Positions 17,511-26,530 of a stretch of DNA of 64,000 bases are shown in pieces (position 1 is the stretch's first letter; every line of letters starts with the position of its first letter). The translations under genes were made by a program, and so were the position numbers. The stretch lies in NCBI GenBank assembly GCA_947380655.1, contig CANCRX010000003.1, positions 1-64,000 of the forward strand, given 5' to 3'. Under the pieces are notes generated by a model. It was not told where the DNA came from, searched no databases, and saw only the letters and a list, made by a program, of their open reading frames with translations. Source of the stretch: Alcaligenaceae bacterium (GTDB lineage Bacteria; Pseudomonadota; Gammaproteobacteria; Burkholderiales; Burkholderiaceae_B).

Positions 17511-18938
17511 TCAAACCCGGACGATGTGCACACTGCAAGGAGCCTCTTCGACGATCTTAGTCATAGAGGTCCTCCAGGGTGCAACCATATTCGGAATTTT
17601 ATGCGACGCACCAATCAGAATCAGTGTCGCCTCATTATCTGCAGCGAACTCAACAATTCTGGAGGCTGGATCCATGGCTTCCAGCACATGACAAGAAAGT
17701 CGTTCAGCTGGCAACCCCAGTGGCTGTGCCCATTGCATCAATTGCACCAGATGATTACGGACTATGCCACTTGCGGTATCAGATTCGTGCGTACCATCAA
17801 TAGCAGGTGTCCCTCCAATTGTGCTCACACATACCAAGCGACTTTCTGGCATCACTTGCAAAATCATTCTGGCAGCCTGCAACATACGATCACGTAGAAG
17901 CATATCGGTCTGGCGGGTATCAATCGCAGCCACAATCAGCGGGGCATCCTCATACCCAATGCTTGGATCAATACAAGGCGAAGGTTGATAGGAAGCCGCG
18001 CGCCACCAGCGTTTAAGATTGGTCATCAGCCCAAGCGGGCGCAAGCGTTCTGCCCGCTCGGTTAGTTTGACGCTATCGGGTTCACGCAAACATTGTCTCA
18101 ACCGCGTCGCACTTTGATAGCGATCAGAAGCACGGGCTTCGAGGGAGCGCAATACGACCTCCTGCAACCAAGGCGGCGTATCAGGACGAAGCATGCGCAA
18201 GGGCTCGGGTTGTGCCCACAGGCGCTTGCGCAATCCTCCCATCGACTGCGGATTGCCGAAAGGCAGCTCACCTGTCAGCATTTCGTACAAAATTGCCCCG
18301 ATTGAAAATATATCGCTACGACTATCCTCGCGAATGCCCATTATTTGTTCGGGTGAGACGTAAGGAGCAGAACCGACTCCTTTTCTCATCTCTTCGGCAA
18401 GCAGGTCAGGGAAATGTCCATGATGTGCCAAACCGAAATCAATCAACGTAATTTTTCCGTCTGTACCAACCAGAATATTTTCTGGTTTCAGATCAAGATG
18501 GATGGTGTGCTGCGTATGCAAGGCTTGTACCGCCTGCGCAACTGCAGCACCAATTTTCACTACCTCTTCAATTGCAAATTGCCCTGCCTCGCAAGTCTGC
18601 TTAATTAACGCATCGAGAGGCTTACCATCAATGCGTTCCATTGCGATGTAGGGATGCGTCGCAAGATTCCCCGCACCAAGAAACTTCGGTACAAAGGGTG
18701 TATTGAGCGCAGCAAGAATATTCAACTCTGTTTCAAACGCGATCAGACTTTCTACTGGCTGATTACGCCCAACACGGGGTATTTTCAAAAGAATAGGCAA
18801 ATCGTGATCCGGATGCGTGGCAGAAAACAATACAGCCATGCCACCGCGATGCACTTCTTCATGCAAGACAAATCCATCAATCACATTACCTGATTGAAAA
18901 GCTTCACCTACGGAGTGGACGGTATGTTGCTCGGTCAT
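17511..18938 (-). CDS. Serine/threonine protein kinase fused to a universal stress protein domain
   Basis: 475 residues. The N-terminal kinase domain (about 20-285) has a glycine loop EVHRGGMAVLF, Lys52 in LLKIPR, the catalytic loop HLDLKPEN with Asp149, DFG at 167-169 and YVSPEQ in place of APE. The HLD in place of HRD makes it a non-RD kinase. A USP domain (about 330-475) ends ILIGASHK and CSVHIVRV. There is no transmembrane segment, so the enzyme is cytoplasmic, unlike PknB. The next gene, 24 bases upstream, encodes a metallophosphatase. The pair suggests a reversible phosphorylation switch with the USP domain as nucleotide or stress sensor. Confidence 0.9.
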   Translation of the reverse strand: MTEQHTVHSVGEAFQSGNVIDGFVLHEEVHRGGMAVLFSATHPDHDLPILLKIPRVGRNQPVESLIAFETELNILAALNTPFVPKFLGAGNLATHPYIAMERIDGKPLDALIKQTCEAGQFAIEEVVKIGAAVAQAVQALHTQHTIHLDLKPENILVGTDGKITLIDFGLAHHGHFPDLLAEEMRKGVGSAPYVSPEQIMGIREDSRSDIFSIGAILYEMLTGELPFGNPQSMGGLRKRLWAQPEPLRMLRPDTPPWLQEVVLRSLEARASDRYQSATRLRQCLREPDSVKLTERAERLRPLGLMTNLKRWWRAASYQPSPCIDPSIGYEDAPLIVAAIDTRQTDMLLRDRMLQAARMILQVMPESRLVCVSTIGGTPAIDGTHESDTASGIVRNHLVQLMQWAQPLGLPAERLSCHVLEAMDPASRIVEFAADNEATLILIGASHKIPNMVAPWRTSMTKIVEEAPCSVHIVRV

Positions 18939-18962
18939 CGTGCGAAACCGTTTGTCATCGAA

Positions 18963-19715
18963 TTAGTGCCCGGTAATGAGACGATCCGCGAGACTTTCAG
19001 GCAGGCCAGCTCTGAGGATTTTTTCAGCCGCCGTATGAAAATCATAGGGTACGCGCTGAAAATTTATGGTTTGCGCATGGGGCTCAAACACTGCGAAACA
19101 TGCTTCAGGAATACCATCGCGCGGCTGTCCCAAAGAGCCCACGACTCCAACCCAGGTTCGATGTCGCGGGATAGGAACCGCTTGACCTGGATGCGGCGCA
19201 AAACGTCTGAGCTTGCCAATTTCGGTCTGATAAAAAAGCATTGGGTCGTGCACGTGACCGACAAAGGTATAGGTTTTACCGGAATGCTCCGCACACTGCC
19301 AGGCACTGATATCCTCATTCACGTAGCGCCAGCTCTCAGGCTGATAGGCCGACGCATGCACGTAGCATGCGTCATCTTCGTTGATCATCATGGGCAACTG
19401 CTTCAGAAAATCAATCTGCACGTCACTAAGCTGAGCGCGTGTCCACTTTATGGCAGACCATGCGACAGGATTCATCATGCGACTGTGATCAGTAAATACT
19501 GCTTGATCATGATTACCCAACAGCGCTTGTGCTTTTCCGTCCGCAACCAACGCAGCAATGCGATCCACGACTGCACTGGGATCTGCGTTATACCCCACCA
19601 GGTCGCCAAGAAACACCATCCGCGTGACACCCAGATCCCGGGCCCGCGCAAGACAAGCCTCAAGCGCCTCGAGGTTGCTATGTACGTCAGCAAATAGTGC
19701 AATTCGTTCGTTCAT
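18963..19715 (-). CDS. Metallophosphoesterase (calcineurin-like)
   Basis: A 250-residue phosphatase with all dimetal motifs: Asp10 and His12 in FADVHSN, Asp38 in FLGDLVGY, Asn68-His69 in LLGNHD, and later VHAS and GHVHDP. It resembles PrpE/YfcE-type phosphatases acting on phosphoproteins or nucleotides. A longer frame adds 12 residues of no family character. It is the first gene of a two-gene unit with the kinase, so it may remove phosphates placed by it. Confidence 0.88.
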   Translation of the reverse strand: MNERIALFADVHSNLEALEACLARARDLGVTRMVFLGDLVGYNADPSAVVDRIAALVADGKAQALLGNHDQAVFTDHSRMMNPVAWSAIKWTRAQLSDVQIDFLKQLPMMINEDDACYVHASAYQPESWRYVNEDISAWQCAEHSGKTYTFVGHVHDPMLFYQTEIGKLRRFAPHPGQAVPIPRHRTWVGVVGSLGQPRDGIPEACFAVFEPHAQTINFQRVPYDFHTAAEKILRAGLPESLADRLITGH

Positions 19716-19757
19716 ATGCCAATGATAGGACAATCTGCGACTAAGCAACAATCAAAA

Positions 19758-19775
19758 CTTGAGTCATGACCCAAG
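19758..19775. promoter_or_regulatory. 18-base near-perfect palindrome between divergent genes
   Basis: CTTGAGTCATGACCCAAG is a palindrome with one mismatched pair. It lies between the metallophosphoesterase gene and the Asp-box propeller gene, just ahead of a TAAAAT element reading rightward. It could be an operator controlling either side. Confidence 0.35.
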
Positions 19776-19856
19776 ATGTTAAAATTTACCTTAGATCGCA
19801 CTGACTAAACACCGATTGCACACGGAGTGTATTCCGACACACGGGAAATGTTTTTA

Positions 19857-21089
19857 ATGAATAAGTTATGGACCACTCTGCTGCTCAGTACCTGTTTTGG
19901 CAGTGCATATGCGCAACACCACGACACACATCAAACATCACCGAGTTCTGCTGCCTCGGCGCCTGCAACGCCATGCAAAGAACCCACATTAAATTGCGCG
20001 CGTGCCGCTACACCCTACTTTGCGCCAGACGGTTCACTGTGGGTCGTATGGGCAGCCAATGGCGTGGTCTCAGTTGCGCGTTCGGATGATTTGGCAAAAA
20101 GTTTTGAATCTCCAATCGAAATTGCAAAACACGGCACCTTTCTGGACGCAGGTCCAGACGCCCGACCACAACTTGTTGGCAACAAAAAAGGAGACATGAC
20201 TATTGCTTATGCTTTTTTTAAAGATAAGCAATGGAATGCCCAAGTCAATATATCCACCTCCTTTGATCAGGGTCATACCTTTTCAATCCCAACCGCCCTC
20301 TCAAAAGACCCCGCAAGCCAGCGCTTTGCTTCGCTCGCTGTTGATCCGCAGGGTAAATTATTTGCCGCCTGGATCGATAAACGGTTAGTAGCAGAAGCTA
20401 AAAAATCAGGGAAAAAGGCACTAGGTGGCTCGATTGCCTTCGCCTGGTCAAACGATATGGGTCAATCTTTTTCACCAGAAAATATTGCTCAGGCCGACAG
20501 CTGCGAATGCTGCAGAATAGGTATCTCGCTCACACCCCAGGGCTCACCGGTCATGATTTACCGGGCAATTTTCAATGGCAATGTCAGAGATCATGCAACC
20601 CAACTCGTATTAAACGAAACACAGGCAGAACCCGCCGAGCGGGTTGCCCGAGATAACTGGGAAACCGATAGCTGCCCCCATCACGGACCATCCATTGCGG
20701 TCAGCGCCCTGGGCACCTATCATGCGGCCTGGTTCACTGAAGGCTCTGCCAGAACAGGCGCGTTTTATGCCCGTTCGAGTGATGCAGGTAAACATTACTC
20801 TGAACCCCAAGTAATTGGCAATCCAAAAGCACAACCAGCACGACCCTACCTGCTGGCACAAAACAAAACAATCTGGATGGTTTGGAAAGAATTCGACGGT
20901 AAGCGTGCTGCCATATACATGCAGCGCTCTGTGGATGATGGTGCTAACTGGTCCAAACCAAAGCAGATTGCTGAAACTGTCGGCTACTCAGACCATCCTC
21001 TACTCATTCAAAAACAGAATCACGTTTATCTTTCATGGTTGACAGCAGGTCAAGGCTATCGTCTGATCCCTGTTGATTCGACCCCTTGA
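19857..21089 (+). CDS. Exported Asp-box (BNR) beta-propeller protein with Cys clusters
   Basis: A 410-residue protein with a signal peptide ending at AYAQ, followed by a His- and Ser-rich linker. Five Asp-box repeats of the S-x-D-x-G-x-x-[FWY] kind are seen: near 76 (degenerate), 135, 198, 308 and 358, so a sialidase-like propeller is likely. The sialidase arginine triad and FRIP motif are not evident, and catalysis is doubtful. Unusual are a CECC cluster at 216-219, DSCPHHG at 271-277 and two earlier cysteines, suggesting disulfides or metal binding. The third ATG is chosen because CGGGAA lies at a proper distance. A thioredoxin-like gene follows 13 bases later. Confidence 0.78.
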   Translation: MNKLWTTLLLSTCFGSAYAQHHDTHQTSPSSAASAPATPCKEPTLNCARAATPYFAPDGSLWVVWAANGVVSVARSDDLAKSFESPIEIAKHGTFLDAGPDARPQLVGNKKGDMTIAYAFFKDKQWNAQVNISTSFDQGHTFSIPTALSKDPASQRFASLAVDPQGKLFAAWIDKRLVAEAKKSGKKALGGSIAFAWSNDMGQSFSPENIAQADSCECCRIGISLTPQGSPVMIYRAIFNGNVRDHATQLVLNETQAEPAERVARDNWETDSCPHHGPSIAVSALGTYHAAWFTEGSARTGAFYARSSDAGKHYSEPQVIGNPKAQPARPYLLAQNKTIWMVWKEFDGKRAAIYMQRSVDDGANWSKPKQIAETVGYSDHPLLIQKQNHVYLSWLTAGQGYRLIPVDSTP

Positions 21090-21102
21090 ATAACTGCCAC
21101 GC

Positions 21103-21597
21103 ATGATCACGAACACTCGACTCAATAAAGTCATCCTTGTCCTCATCGCTTTGATATGCGGCGGTATTTTTTCTGTAACGCTCCATGCAACAGAATTAAA
21201 AACCTACCAGCCCGGCGATTGGAAAATCCTGTTGAAAGCCAGTGATAAAAAGCCAGTGATCGTTCACCTCTGGGGCTTTACCTGCGCCCCCTGTCTGGAT
21301 GAGTTACCACGCTGGGGGGAGTTTGTCGCGCAATTCCCTGAGTTAAAAACCGTATTCATACAGGTCGATGATGTACCACCAGAACTCTCGATTCAGACGC
21401 TGACTGACGCAGGCCTTGCTCGTGCGGATAACCGCACGAGCGTAACTATTTTCGATGAATACATGCGTTTTGAAATCGATCCGCGCTGGAGGGGCGAACT
21501 GCCCCTCACCTTATTGAAGAGTCCCAATGGAGACATCAAACGGTTAAGAGGCACCGTTGATTTTGAAGTGATCAAACAATGGCTGAAAGGCTTTTAA
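21103..21597 (+). CDS. TlpA/thioredoxin-like exported protein
   Basis: A 164-residue protein with an N-terminal hydrophobic segment (about 9-28) that serves as signal or anchor, and a thioredoxin fold with CAPC in WGFTCAPCLDELP and the cis-proline in ELPLTLL. It should act in the periplasm as a thiol-disulfide reductant or oxidant. It directly follows the cysteine-rich propeller gene, which is its likely partner or substrate. It ends one base before the stop of a convergent Bug gene. Confidence 0.85.
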   Translation: MITNTRLNKVILVLIALICGGIFSVTLHATELKTYQPGDWKILLKASDKKPVIVHLWGFTCAPCLDELPRWGEFVAQFPELKTVFIQVDDVPPELSIQTLTDAGLARADNRTSVTIFDEYMRFEIDPRWRGELPLTLLKSPNGDIKRLRGTVDFEVIKQWLKGF

Positions 21598-21598
21598 G

Positions 21599-22576
21599 CT
21601 ATTGAGCCTGGACGTTTGCCTGTTCGATCACTTTCTTCCATTTTGCGATCTGCTTATCAATCTCGATGCGTAGCCCGGGAGCAGACTGACCCTCTACATC
21701 CACATCCCGATCGACCATATCTTTGATAAAGTCCGGATCTTTACAGATCTCCAGCATCACTTTTTCAAGTGTTGCGACAACATCTGCCGGCATGCCTGCG
21801 GGCCCCAGGATCCCCAGCCAATAGATCGACTCATAGCCTGGATAGCCTAACTCAGCAATGGTCGGGACGTTTGGCAGGTAGGGCGCGCGCTTTGCTCCGG
21901 TGACAGCCAAAACATTGAGGCGACCATCCTGGACCATATCTTTTGAGGTTACATAACCCTCTATTTTTACATCGACGCGCCCAGCTATCAGATCTGCCTT
22001 AGCGGGTCCTGTGCCCTGATAAGGAACATGCAGCATTTTCAGACCAACCGTATCAGCCAGCATCTCCATTGAAAGATGTGGCCAACTACCTATTCCAGCA
22101 GAGGAATACACAACTGTTCCGGGATTCGTACGAGTGTAATCAACAAACTCTTTGAAGGTTTTATAGGGCTTCTGCGCTTGAGCGAGAAATACGCCAGGCG
22201 TGCTTGCAATAAATGCAATTGGCGTGAAATCCTTGACCGTGTCGTACGGTAAATCTTTCAGCAGTGAAGCATTGACAGTAAAAGAGGTATTGCCCATCAA
22301 CAGGGTATAGCCATCGGGAGCGGCTTTGGCAACGAGCCTTGAGCCGATTACGGTTCCTGCGCCAGGACGATTTTCCACAACCATTTTCTGACCAAGTAAA
22401 GCCGATGCCTTATTCGCGAGTATGCGCGCGACCACATCAGTCGATCCGCCCGGCGGGAAAGGTACGATCAGTGTGATGGGGCGATCTGGGTACGCTGCAA
22501 TCGCCAAGGGATTAAATAGGAAATTTATAAAAAAAACCGCTAGCAACCTACCTAAAAATTTCATGTTTTTATACAT
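21599..22576 (-). CDS. Bug/TctC-family solute-binding protein 4
   Basis: A 325-residue binding protein. The signal peptide ends at AIAAY; then YPDRPITLIVPFPPGG, ENRPGAGTVIG and VPYQGTGPA follow. AGGATGACAAC before the first ATG supports that start. It follows yaeQ at some distance on the same strand, and no enzyme gene is adjacent that would point to a ligand. Confidence 0.9.
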   Translation of the reverse strand: MYKNMKFLGRLLAVFFINFLFNPLAIAAYPDRPITLIVPFPPGGSTDVVARILANKASALLGQKMVVENRPGAGTVIGSRLVAKAAPDGYTLLMGNTSFTVNASLLKDLPYDTVKDFTPIAFIASTPGVFLAQAQKPYKTFKEFVDYTRTNPGTVVYSSAGIGSWPHLSMEMLADTVGLKMLHVPYQGTGPAKADLIAGRVDVKIEGYVTSKDMVQDGRLNVLAVTGAKRAPYLPNVPTIAELGYPGYESIYWLGILGPAGMPADVVATLEKVMLEICKDPDFIKDMVDRDVDVEGQSAPGLRIEIDKQIAKWKKVIEQANVQAQ

Positions 22577-22636
22577 GTTGTCATCCTGAATTTTATTTTT
22601 GAATTATTTTTTCTTAATTTAATACCAGACTCACTC

Positions 22637-23173
22637 CTAGCGCCAGACCTCCTGCTGTATCGTCACCTGCCCTTTATCGTTCGATGCAAAAATTTCGCTA
22701 TCCTGAATATTTACATGTAGCTGCATCGTCCTTTCTGCCTGTTTGGCCAACTCTTTAGTTTGATCCGAGGGCAAGCAAATCACCTTCAGGTTACGTGCGC
22801 GTTCAACCTTGTTCTTCACACCATCCCACCAAATTTTACTGGCATGCCCGGCATAGCAATAAATCACGACTTGTTTGGCACGCCCACAAGCTCGCAAAAT
22901 ACGCCGCTCTTCGGGCTGTCCTACATCGATCCACAAATCAATCGCCCCGGTCAAATCTTTGAGCCAAACGTCAGGCTCGTCTACCTCGCTCAAACCCTTG
23001 GTAAAGGCCAAATCCTCACTGGCATTCAAAGCAAAGGCCAGCAACCTGACCATCATTCGTTCGTCAGTCTCCGAAGGATGGCGGGCAAGCGTGAGCGCAT
23101 GTGTACCGTAGTAATGACGATCTGAATCCGCGACATTGAGTTCAGCTTTATAGATAGTTGCTTTGAGGGCCAT
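22637..23173 (-). CDS. yaeQ: YaeQ family protein
   Basis: A 178-residue protein matching YaeQ over its length: start MALKATIYKAELNVADSDR, the segment HPSETDERMMVRLLAFAL, and DLWIDVGQP in the middle. The fold is related to the PD-(D/E)XK nuclease group, but the cellular role is not established; it was once linked to suppression of an rfaH-type defect. The gene stands alone, divergent from the hydratase-like gene. Confidence 0.93.
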   Translation of the reverse strand: MALKATIYKAELNVADSDRHYYGTHALTLARHPSETDERMMVRLLAFALNASEDLAFTKGLSEVDEPDVWLKDLTGAIDLWIDVGQPEERRILRACGRAKQVVIYCYAGHASKIWWDGVKNKVERARNLKVICLPSDQTKELAKQAERTMQLHVNIQDSEIFASNDKGQVTIQQEVWR

Positions 23174-23257
23174 AGGAAATAATATTAAATTAAAGACTTG
23201 CGTGTTGGGCTGCGGATAGGGGATTATCCTTTATTCCTGTTATTTGAGCGTGATTAC

Positions 23258-24040
23258 ATGAACCAAACCGCCATTTCTAATATTGCCGATGCGATCGTCA
23301 GTGCCCGGAAAAATCATCTCCCTGCAGATGCCAGTCCATTCATGGATCTTTTGCATTCGACAGACGATGCCTATGCGGTGCAAAAACTGGTGCTAAAAAA
23401 GCTTCAAGCAGCGGATCCTGCGTTGGCTCTGGCCTGGAAAACCGGGGGGCCCAATCGAAGCAGCGAGCAAACACATGCCGCACTACTCAATGAGGGCATC
23501 CTTAAAAGCGGCGTGAATATGTCCGACTGGCCACTCAATATCAGGATCATTGAAATTGAAATCGCTTTACGTCTGAATCGCGCCATTACTTCAGAGGTTG
23601 CTGCCGTACTCACGCACGAAACGAGTAAACAGCTCATCGATGCGATGACCGTCTCTATTGAGGTTGTGGACTCTCGTTGGAAACAGGCCGGTGCGGCACA
23701 AGCTTTGCTTAAGCTAGCTGACATGCAAACCCACGGCGCGTTGGTATTAGGCGATTGGATTCCTTACCGGTCGTCCGACCATTCACGAGACTGGTTAAAA
23801 CAAAACGCTAGTGTCAAGATTGGAGATCAGCCTATCGCTCATTTTGTCGGTACACACACACTACAGGATCCTACCTACGTGCTACCGGCCTGGCTCAAGT
23901 ACGCTTGCGCCGAAGGCCACACGATTCCCGCAGGGACTATTGTTACGACGGGTAGTTGGTGCGGAATGCCTTTTGCAAAAAAAGGAAATTTGATCGTTGC
24001 AGAGTTTGACGGAATAGGGAAAACAACCGTCCAACTCTAA
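23258..24040 (+). CDS. 2-keto-4-pentenoate hydratase/FAH-family protein
   Basis: A 260-residue protein of the MhpD/FAH group. Metal ligands are visible in IRIIEIEIAL (Glu-x-Glu) and in the Asp of SIEVVDSRW, as in hydratases and decarboxylases that act on 2-oxo-acids after aromatic ring cleavage. The C-terminal segment IVTTGSWCGMPFA is typical. The ATG at MNQTAI is preferred; a 60-base upstream extension lacks similarity. No meta-cleavage genes are nearby. It ends two bases from the stop of the amidase gene on the other strand. Confidence 0.82.
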   Translation: MNQTAISNIADAIVSARKNHLPADASPFMDLLHSTDDAYAVQKLVLKKLQAADPALALAWKTGGPNRSSEQTHAALLNEGILKSGVNMSDWPLNIRIIEIEIALRLNRAITSEVAAVLTHETSKQLIDAMTVSIEVVDSRWKQAGAAQALLKLADMQTHGALVLGDWIPYRSSDHSRDWLKQNASVKIGDQPIAHFVGTHTLQDPTYVLPAWLKYACAEGHTIPAGTIVTTGSWCGMPFAKKGNLIVAEFDGIGKTTVQL

Positions 24041-24042
24041 AA

Positions 24043-25452
24043 TCAAAGTTTGGGCCATCGATCAGACCAGGGACGAGCCGCTTCGAACGCTGCGGCGAAA
24101 TCCATCAACGCCAGATCACAGCCATACCCCCCAATCATTTGCAATCCAATTGGCAAACCCGCCCTTGACGGCTCACAAGGCAACGCTACAGCAGGCAGTC
24201 CTGTCACATTTACCCATCCAGTGTAAATCGCATGCCCTCTAGGACCAACAGTCTGATTGTTTATTAACGATGGAAATGGCTCAGTTGCAGGCCATGGAAG
24301 TGCTGCCGCAGCAGGTGTAATGACAATATCAAACTCATTGAATAGTGTTACAGACTGTCGACGCAAGGAGACTGCTTGCTCGATTATCGAAAGTAAATGT
24401 GAGGCAGGTAATTTATTTGCCCGAGCAACCATATCCAGATATTTTGCCGAAGCCTGGGCCCCCCAGCTTGGTTGCTGCTGAAATAAATTATCCAGCCCGA
24501 TCGCTCCCACATCTGGCCAGGCTTGTGTAACAAATTTCAGATCAAATGGCAATGCACCCTCTTTGATATCGTGCCCTAGCGCCTTTAAAACTGCGATTGC
24601 AGCTCGAACACTATGTGCGATTTCAGGATCAAGTGGCGACTGATCAAATCTTTCCACATACAAAATTTTCTTTGTTTCAGTAACAACTTTTGCAGATGCG
24701 TCGTCCATTGCCTGAGCTGCCGCCAATGAAGCTCTATCCTCTGGATGCGGTCCAGATAAAACATTAAACAATAGCCTGGCATCTTCAACCGTTCGGGCAA
24801 TCGGTCCAACCACCTCGAAATCCAGCAATACTGGCGGTAACATGTTGCGTCGAGCAATCGCGCCGATCGAGGGTTTTAATCCAACCAATCCAGCGTGACT
24901 AGCGGGTCTGCGAATCGATCCTCCACCATCGGTTCCTATCGCTAGAGGTGTTACTCCCGCAGCAACCGATGCAACAGCCCCTCCACTTGAACCGCCAGGT
25001 GTTAAATCAAGATTCCAGGGATTACGCGTCACACCAAATACAGGATTATCTGTATAGCCCTCTAGGGTAAATTCAGGCACATTGGTTTTACCAATCAGTA
25101 ACCCTCCGGCTTTACGCACAAGAGCAACGACCCACTCGTCTTCTTGAGGAAAATAATTCTTTAACGAAGGGGTACCCCAGGTGACGGGCAAACCTTTCAT
25201 AGGAATATTATCTTTGATTGAAATGGGTATCCCATCAATCATAGATAGGGGTGCATCGAGCTCAAACCTTATAGTGGAAGCCTGTGCCTCAGCTAAAAAT
25301 TCTTCGTCCCGTCTGGCAACGACTGCGTTTAATCGAGAATTCACAGAATTAAGACGGTCTAGACACGCCCGCGCAATCTGCGAAGGCGTGTACAACCTCG
25401 ACCTGAAGCCTTGGGCGAGCTCAACTGCAGAGAGTTGCCATAGCTCTTTCAT
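24043..25452 (-). CDS. Amidase, amidase-signature family
   Basis: A 469-residue amide hydrolase. The Ser-cisSer-Lys triad can be read: Lys80 in SIKDNIP, Ser155 in GGSSGG and Ser179 in GGSIRRP. Length and C-terminal segment GLPIGLQMIGG are normal for the family. It is the last gene of the TRAP transporter operon, three bases after the binding-protein gene, so it probably hydrolyses the imported amide or an N-acyl compound in the cytoplasm. Alternative: a GatA-like subunit, unlikely without gatB and gatC. Confidence 0.9.
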   Translation of the reverse strand: MKELWQLSAVELAQGFRSRLYTPSQIARACLDRLNSVNSRLNAVVARRDEEFLAEAQASTIRFELDAPLSMIDGIPISIKDNIPMKGLPVTWGTPSLKNYFPQEDEWVVALVRKAGGLLIGKTNVPEFTLEGYTDNPVFGVTRNPWNLDLTPGGSSGGAVASVAAGVTPLAIGTDGGGSIRRPASHAGLVGLKPSIGAIARRNMLPPVLLDFEVVGPIARTVEDARLLFNVLSGPHPEDRASLAAAQAMDDASAKVVTETKKILYVERFDQSPLDPEIAHSVRAAIAVLKALGHDIKEGALPFDLKFVTQAWPDVGAIGLDNLFQQQPSWGAQASAKYLDMVARANKLPASHLLSIIEQAVSLRRQSVTLFNEFDIVITPAAAALPWPATEPFPSLINNQTVGPRGHAIYTGWVNVTGLPAVALPCEPSRAGLPIGLQMIGGYGCDLALMDFAAAFEAARPWSDRWPKL

Positions 25453-25455
25453 GCA

Positions 25456-26508
25456 CTATTTAAAGCCAATGACAGGTCCAACAACTTGCTTCCAGATTGT
25501 TGAGCATTTATCAAACGATTTATCACAAACTTCGCTCCACGTAGGAAATGAAACTGTTGTGAGTGCATCCTGAATCAATTGCTTGTCTGCATCTTTCACA
25601 GGGACATCTGTCATAGAGAATTTTTTCCCTGTTTTGCAGGGTTCTTTTCCTACATTGCAGCGAGAAGCATCATCGAATAACTCTTGCGAATAGGTCCAGA
25701 CCTCATCCTCAAATTTCTTAAACGCGGCGAGCATCTTTGTTTGCTGGTCAGGGGTCAGCGCATTCCACTTATTCAGGTTCATGGCGTATGCATTAAAGGC
25801 GACTTGAAAACCGATTGGCATAAAATGCGAAGTGACTTCTGGCCATCCCGCTGAGTTTGCTGAGCTTGGACCAGTGATCGCACAATCAGTCACTCCCCGC
25901 TCAAGGGCTTGCTGTGTTTCACCAAAAGAAAGCGTGACAGGAATTCCACCGAGTTTTTCAATAAACTTTGCTAATGACTGATCGTACACGCGGACTTTCT
26001 TGCCTTTCAGATCAGACAATCCTCCAATTGGCACTTTACAAAAAAGAACCTGGGGTCCGAAAGGATAAAAACCTAAAAGTTTGCCGCCGTACTTATCCTG
26101 CAAACGTTTATCAAACACCTCACGATAAGCATCAGATACTTTGCGAGCACGATCATAATCTGTAGACAAACCAACGATATCTGGACCTAGGAAAAACGGC
26201 TCATCGCGTGAAACTTGTGCGAGACGCAAAGTAACTAAATCAAATAGTCCTGACTTCAGCACACGCAAGCCGTCCGAGTCTTTAATACCCAGAACATCCA
26301 TCGGTTTGTAATCAAATTCGATCGGCAAACCCGTTATTTTTGAAAAACTCTCAAAAAAGGGTTGCTCCTTTGTTTGCTGGATCAAACCTGTAGCGACTAA
26401 ATTACCCGCAGCGCGAAATTTAACTGTTTTTTCCTGGGCGTGACTTGCAAAGCCCACGATAGATAAAGCAGCGATAAGCAACGGTCCCACCAATTTGAAA
26501 GCTTTCAT
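25456..26508 (-). CDS. dctP: TRAP transporter substrate-binding protein
   Basis: A 350-residue periplasmic binding protein of the DctP family. The signal peptide MKAFKLVGPLLIAALS ends at SHAQE. DctP-family marks are the segment LKGKKVRVYDQSLAKFIEKLG and, before it, GFYPFGPQVLFCK. The arginine in KVRVYD is the expected ligand-carboxylate contact. GGGGTC precedes the ATG. It follows the large permease gene and precedes the amidase gene, so the ligand is probably an amide-bearing organic acid. Confidence 0.9.
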   Translation of the reverse strand: MKAFKLVGPLLIAALSIVGFASHAQEKTVKFRAAGNLVATGLIQQTKEQPFFESFSKITGLPIEFDYKPMDVLGIKDSDGLRVLKSGLFDLVTLRLAQVSRDEPFFLGPDIVGLSTDYDRARKVSDAYREVFDKRLQDKYGGKLLGFYPFGPQVLFCKVPIGGLSDLKGKKVRVYDQSLAKFIEKLGGIPVTLSFGETQQALERGVTDCAITGPSSANSAGWPEVTSHFMPIGFQVAFNAYAMNLNKWNALTPDQQTKMLAAFKKFEDEVWTYSQELFDDASRCNVGKEPCKTGKKFSMTDVPVKDADKQLIQDALTTVSFPTWSEVCDKSFDKCSTIWKQVVGPVIGFK

Positions 26509-26530
26509 ACAAGACCCCAATTGTTAAAAG

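Noticed and set aside
18894..19697. Long open frame (267 codons) on the plus strand opposite the metallophosphoesterase gene
   Set aside because: The minus strand encodes a complete phosphatase with every metal motif; the plus frame has no recognisable domain and is a shadow.
19857..21089. Calling the Asp-box protein an exo-alpha-sialidase
   Set aside because: The Asp boxes support the fold only; the arginine triad and FRIP motif were not found.
24043..25452. GatA subunit of the tRNA amidotransferase
   Set aside because: The triad is shared by the family, but gatB and gatC are absent and the gene belongs to a TRAP operon.
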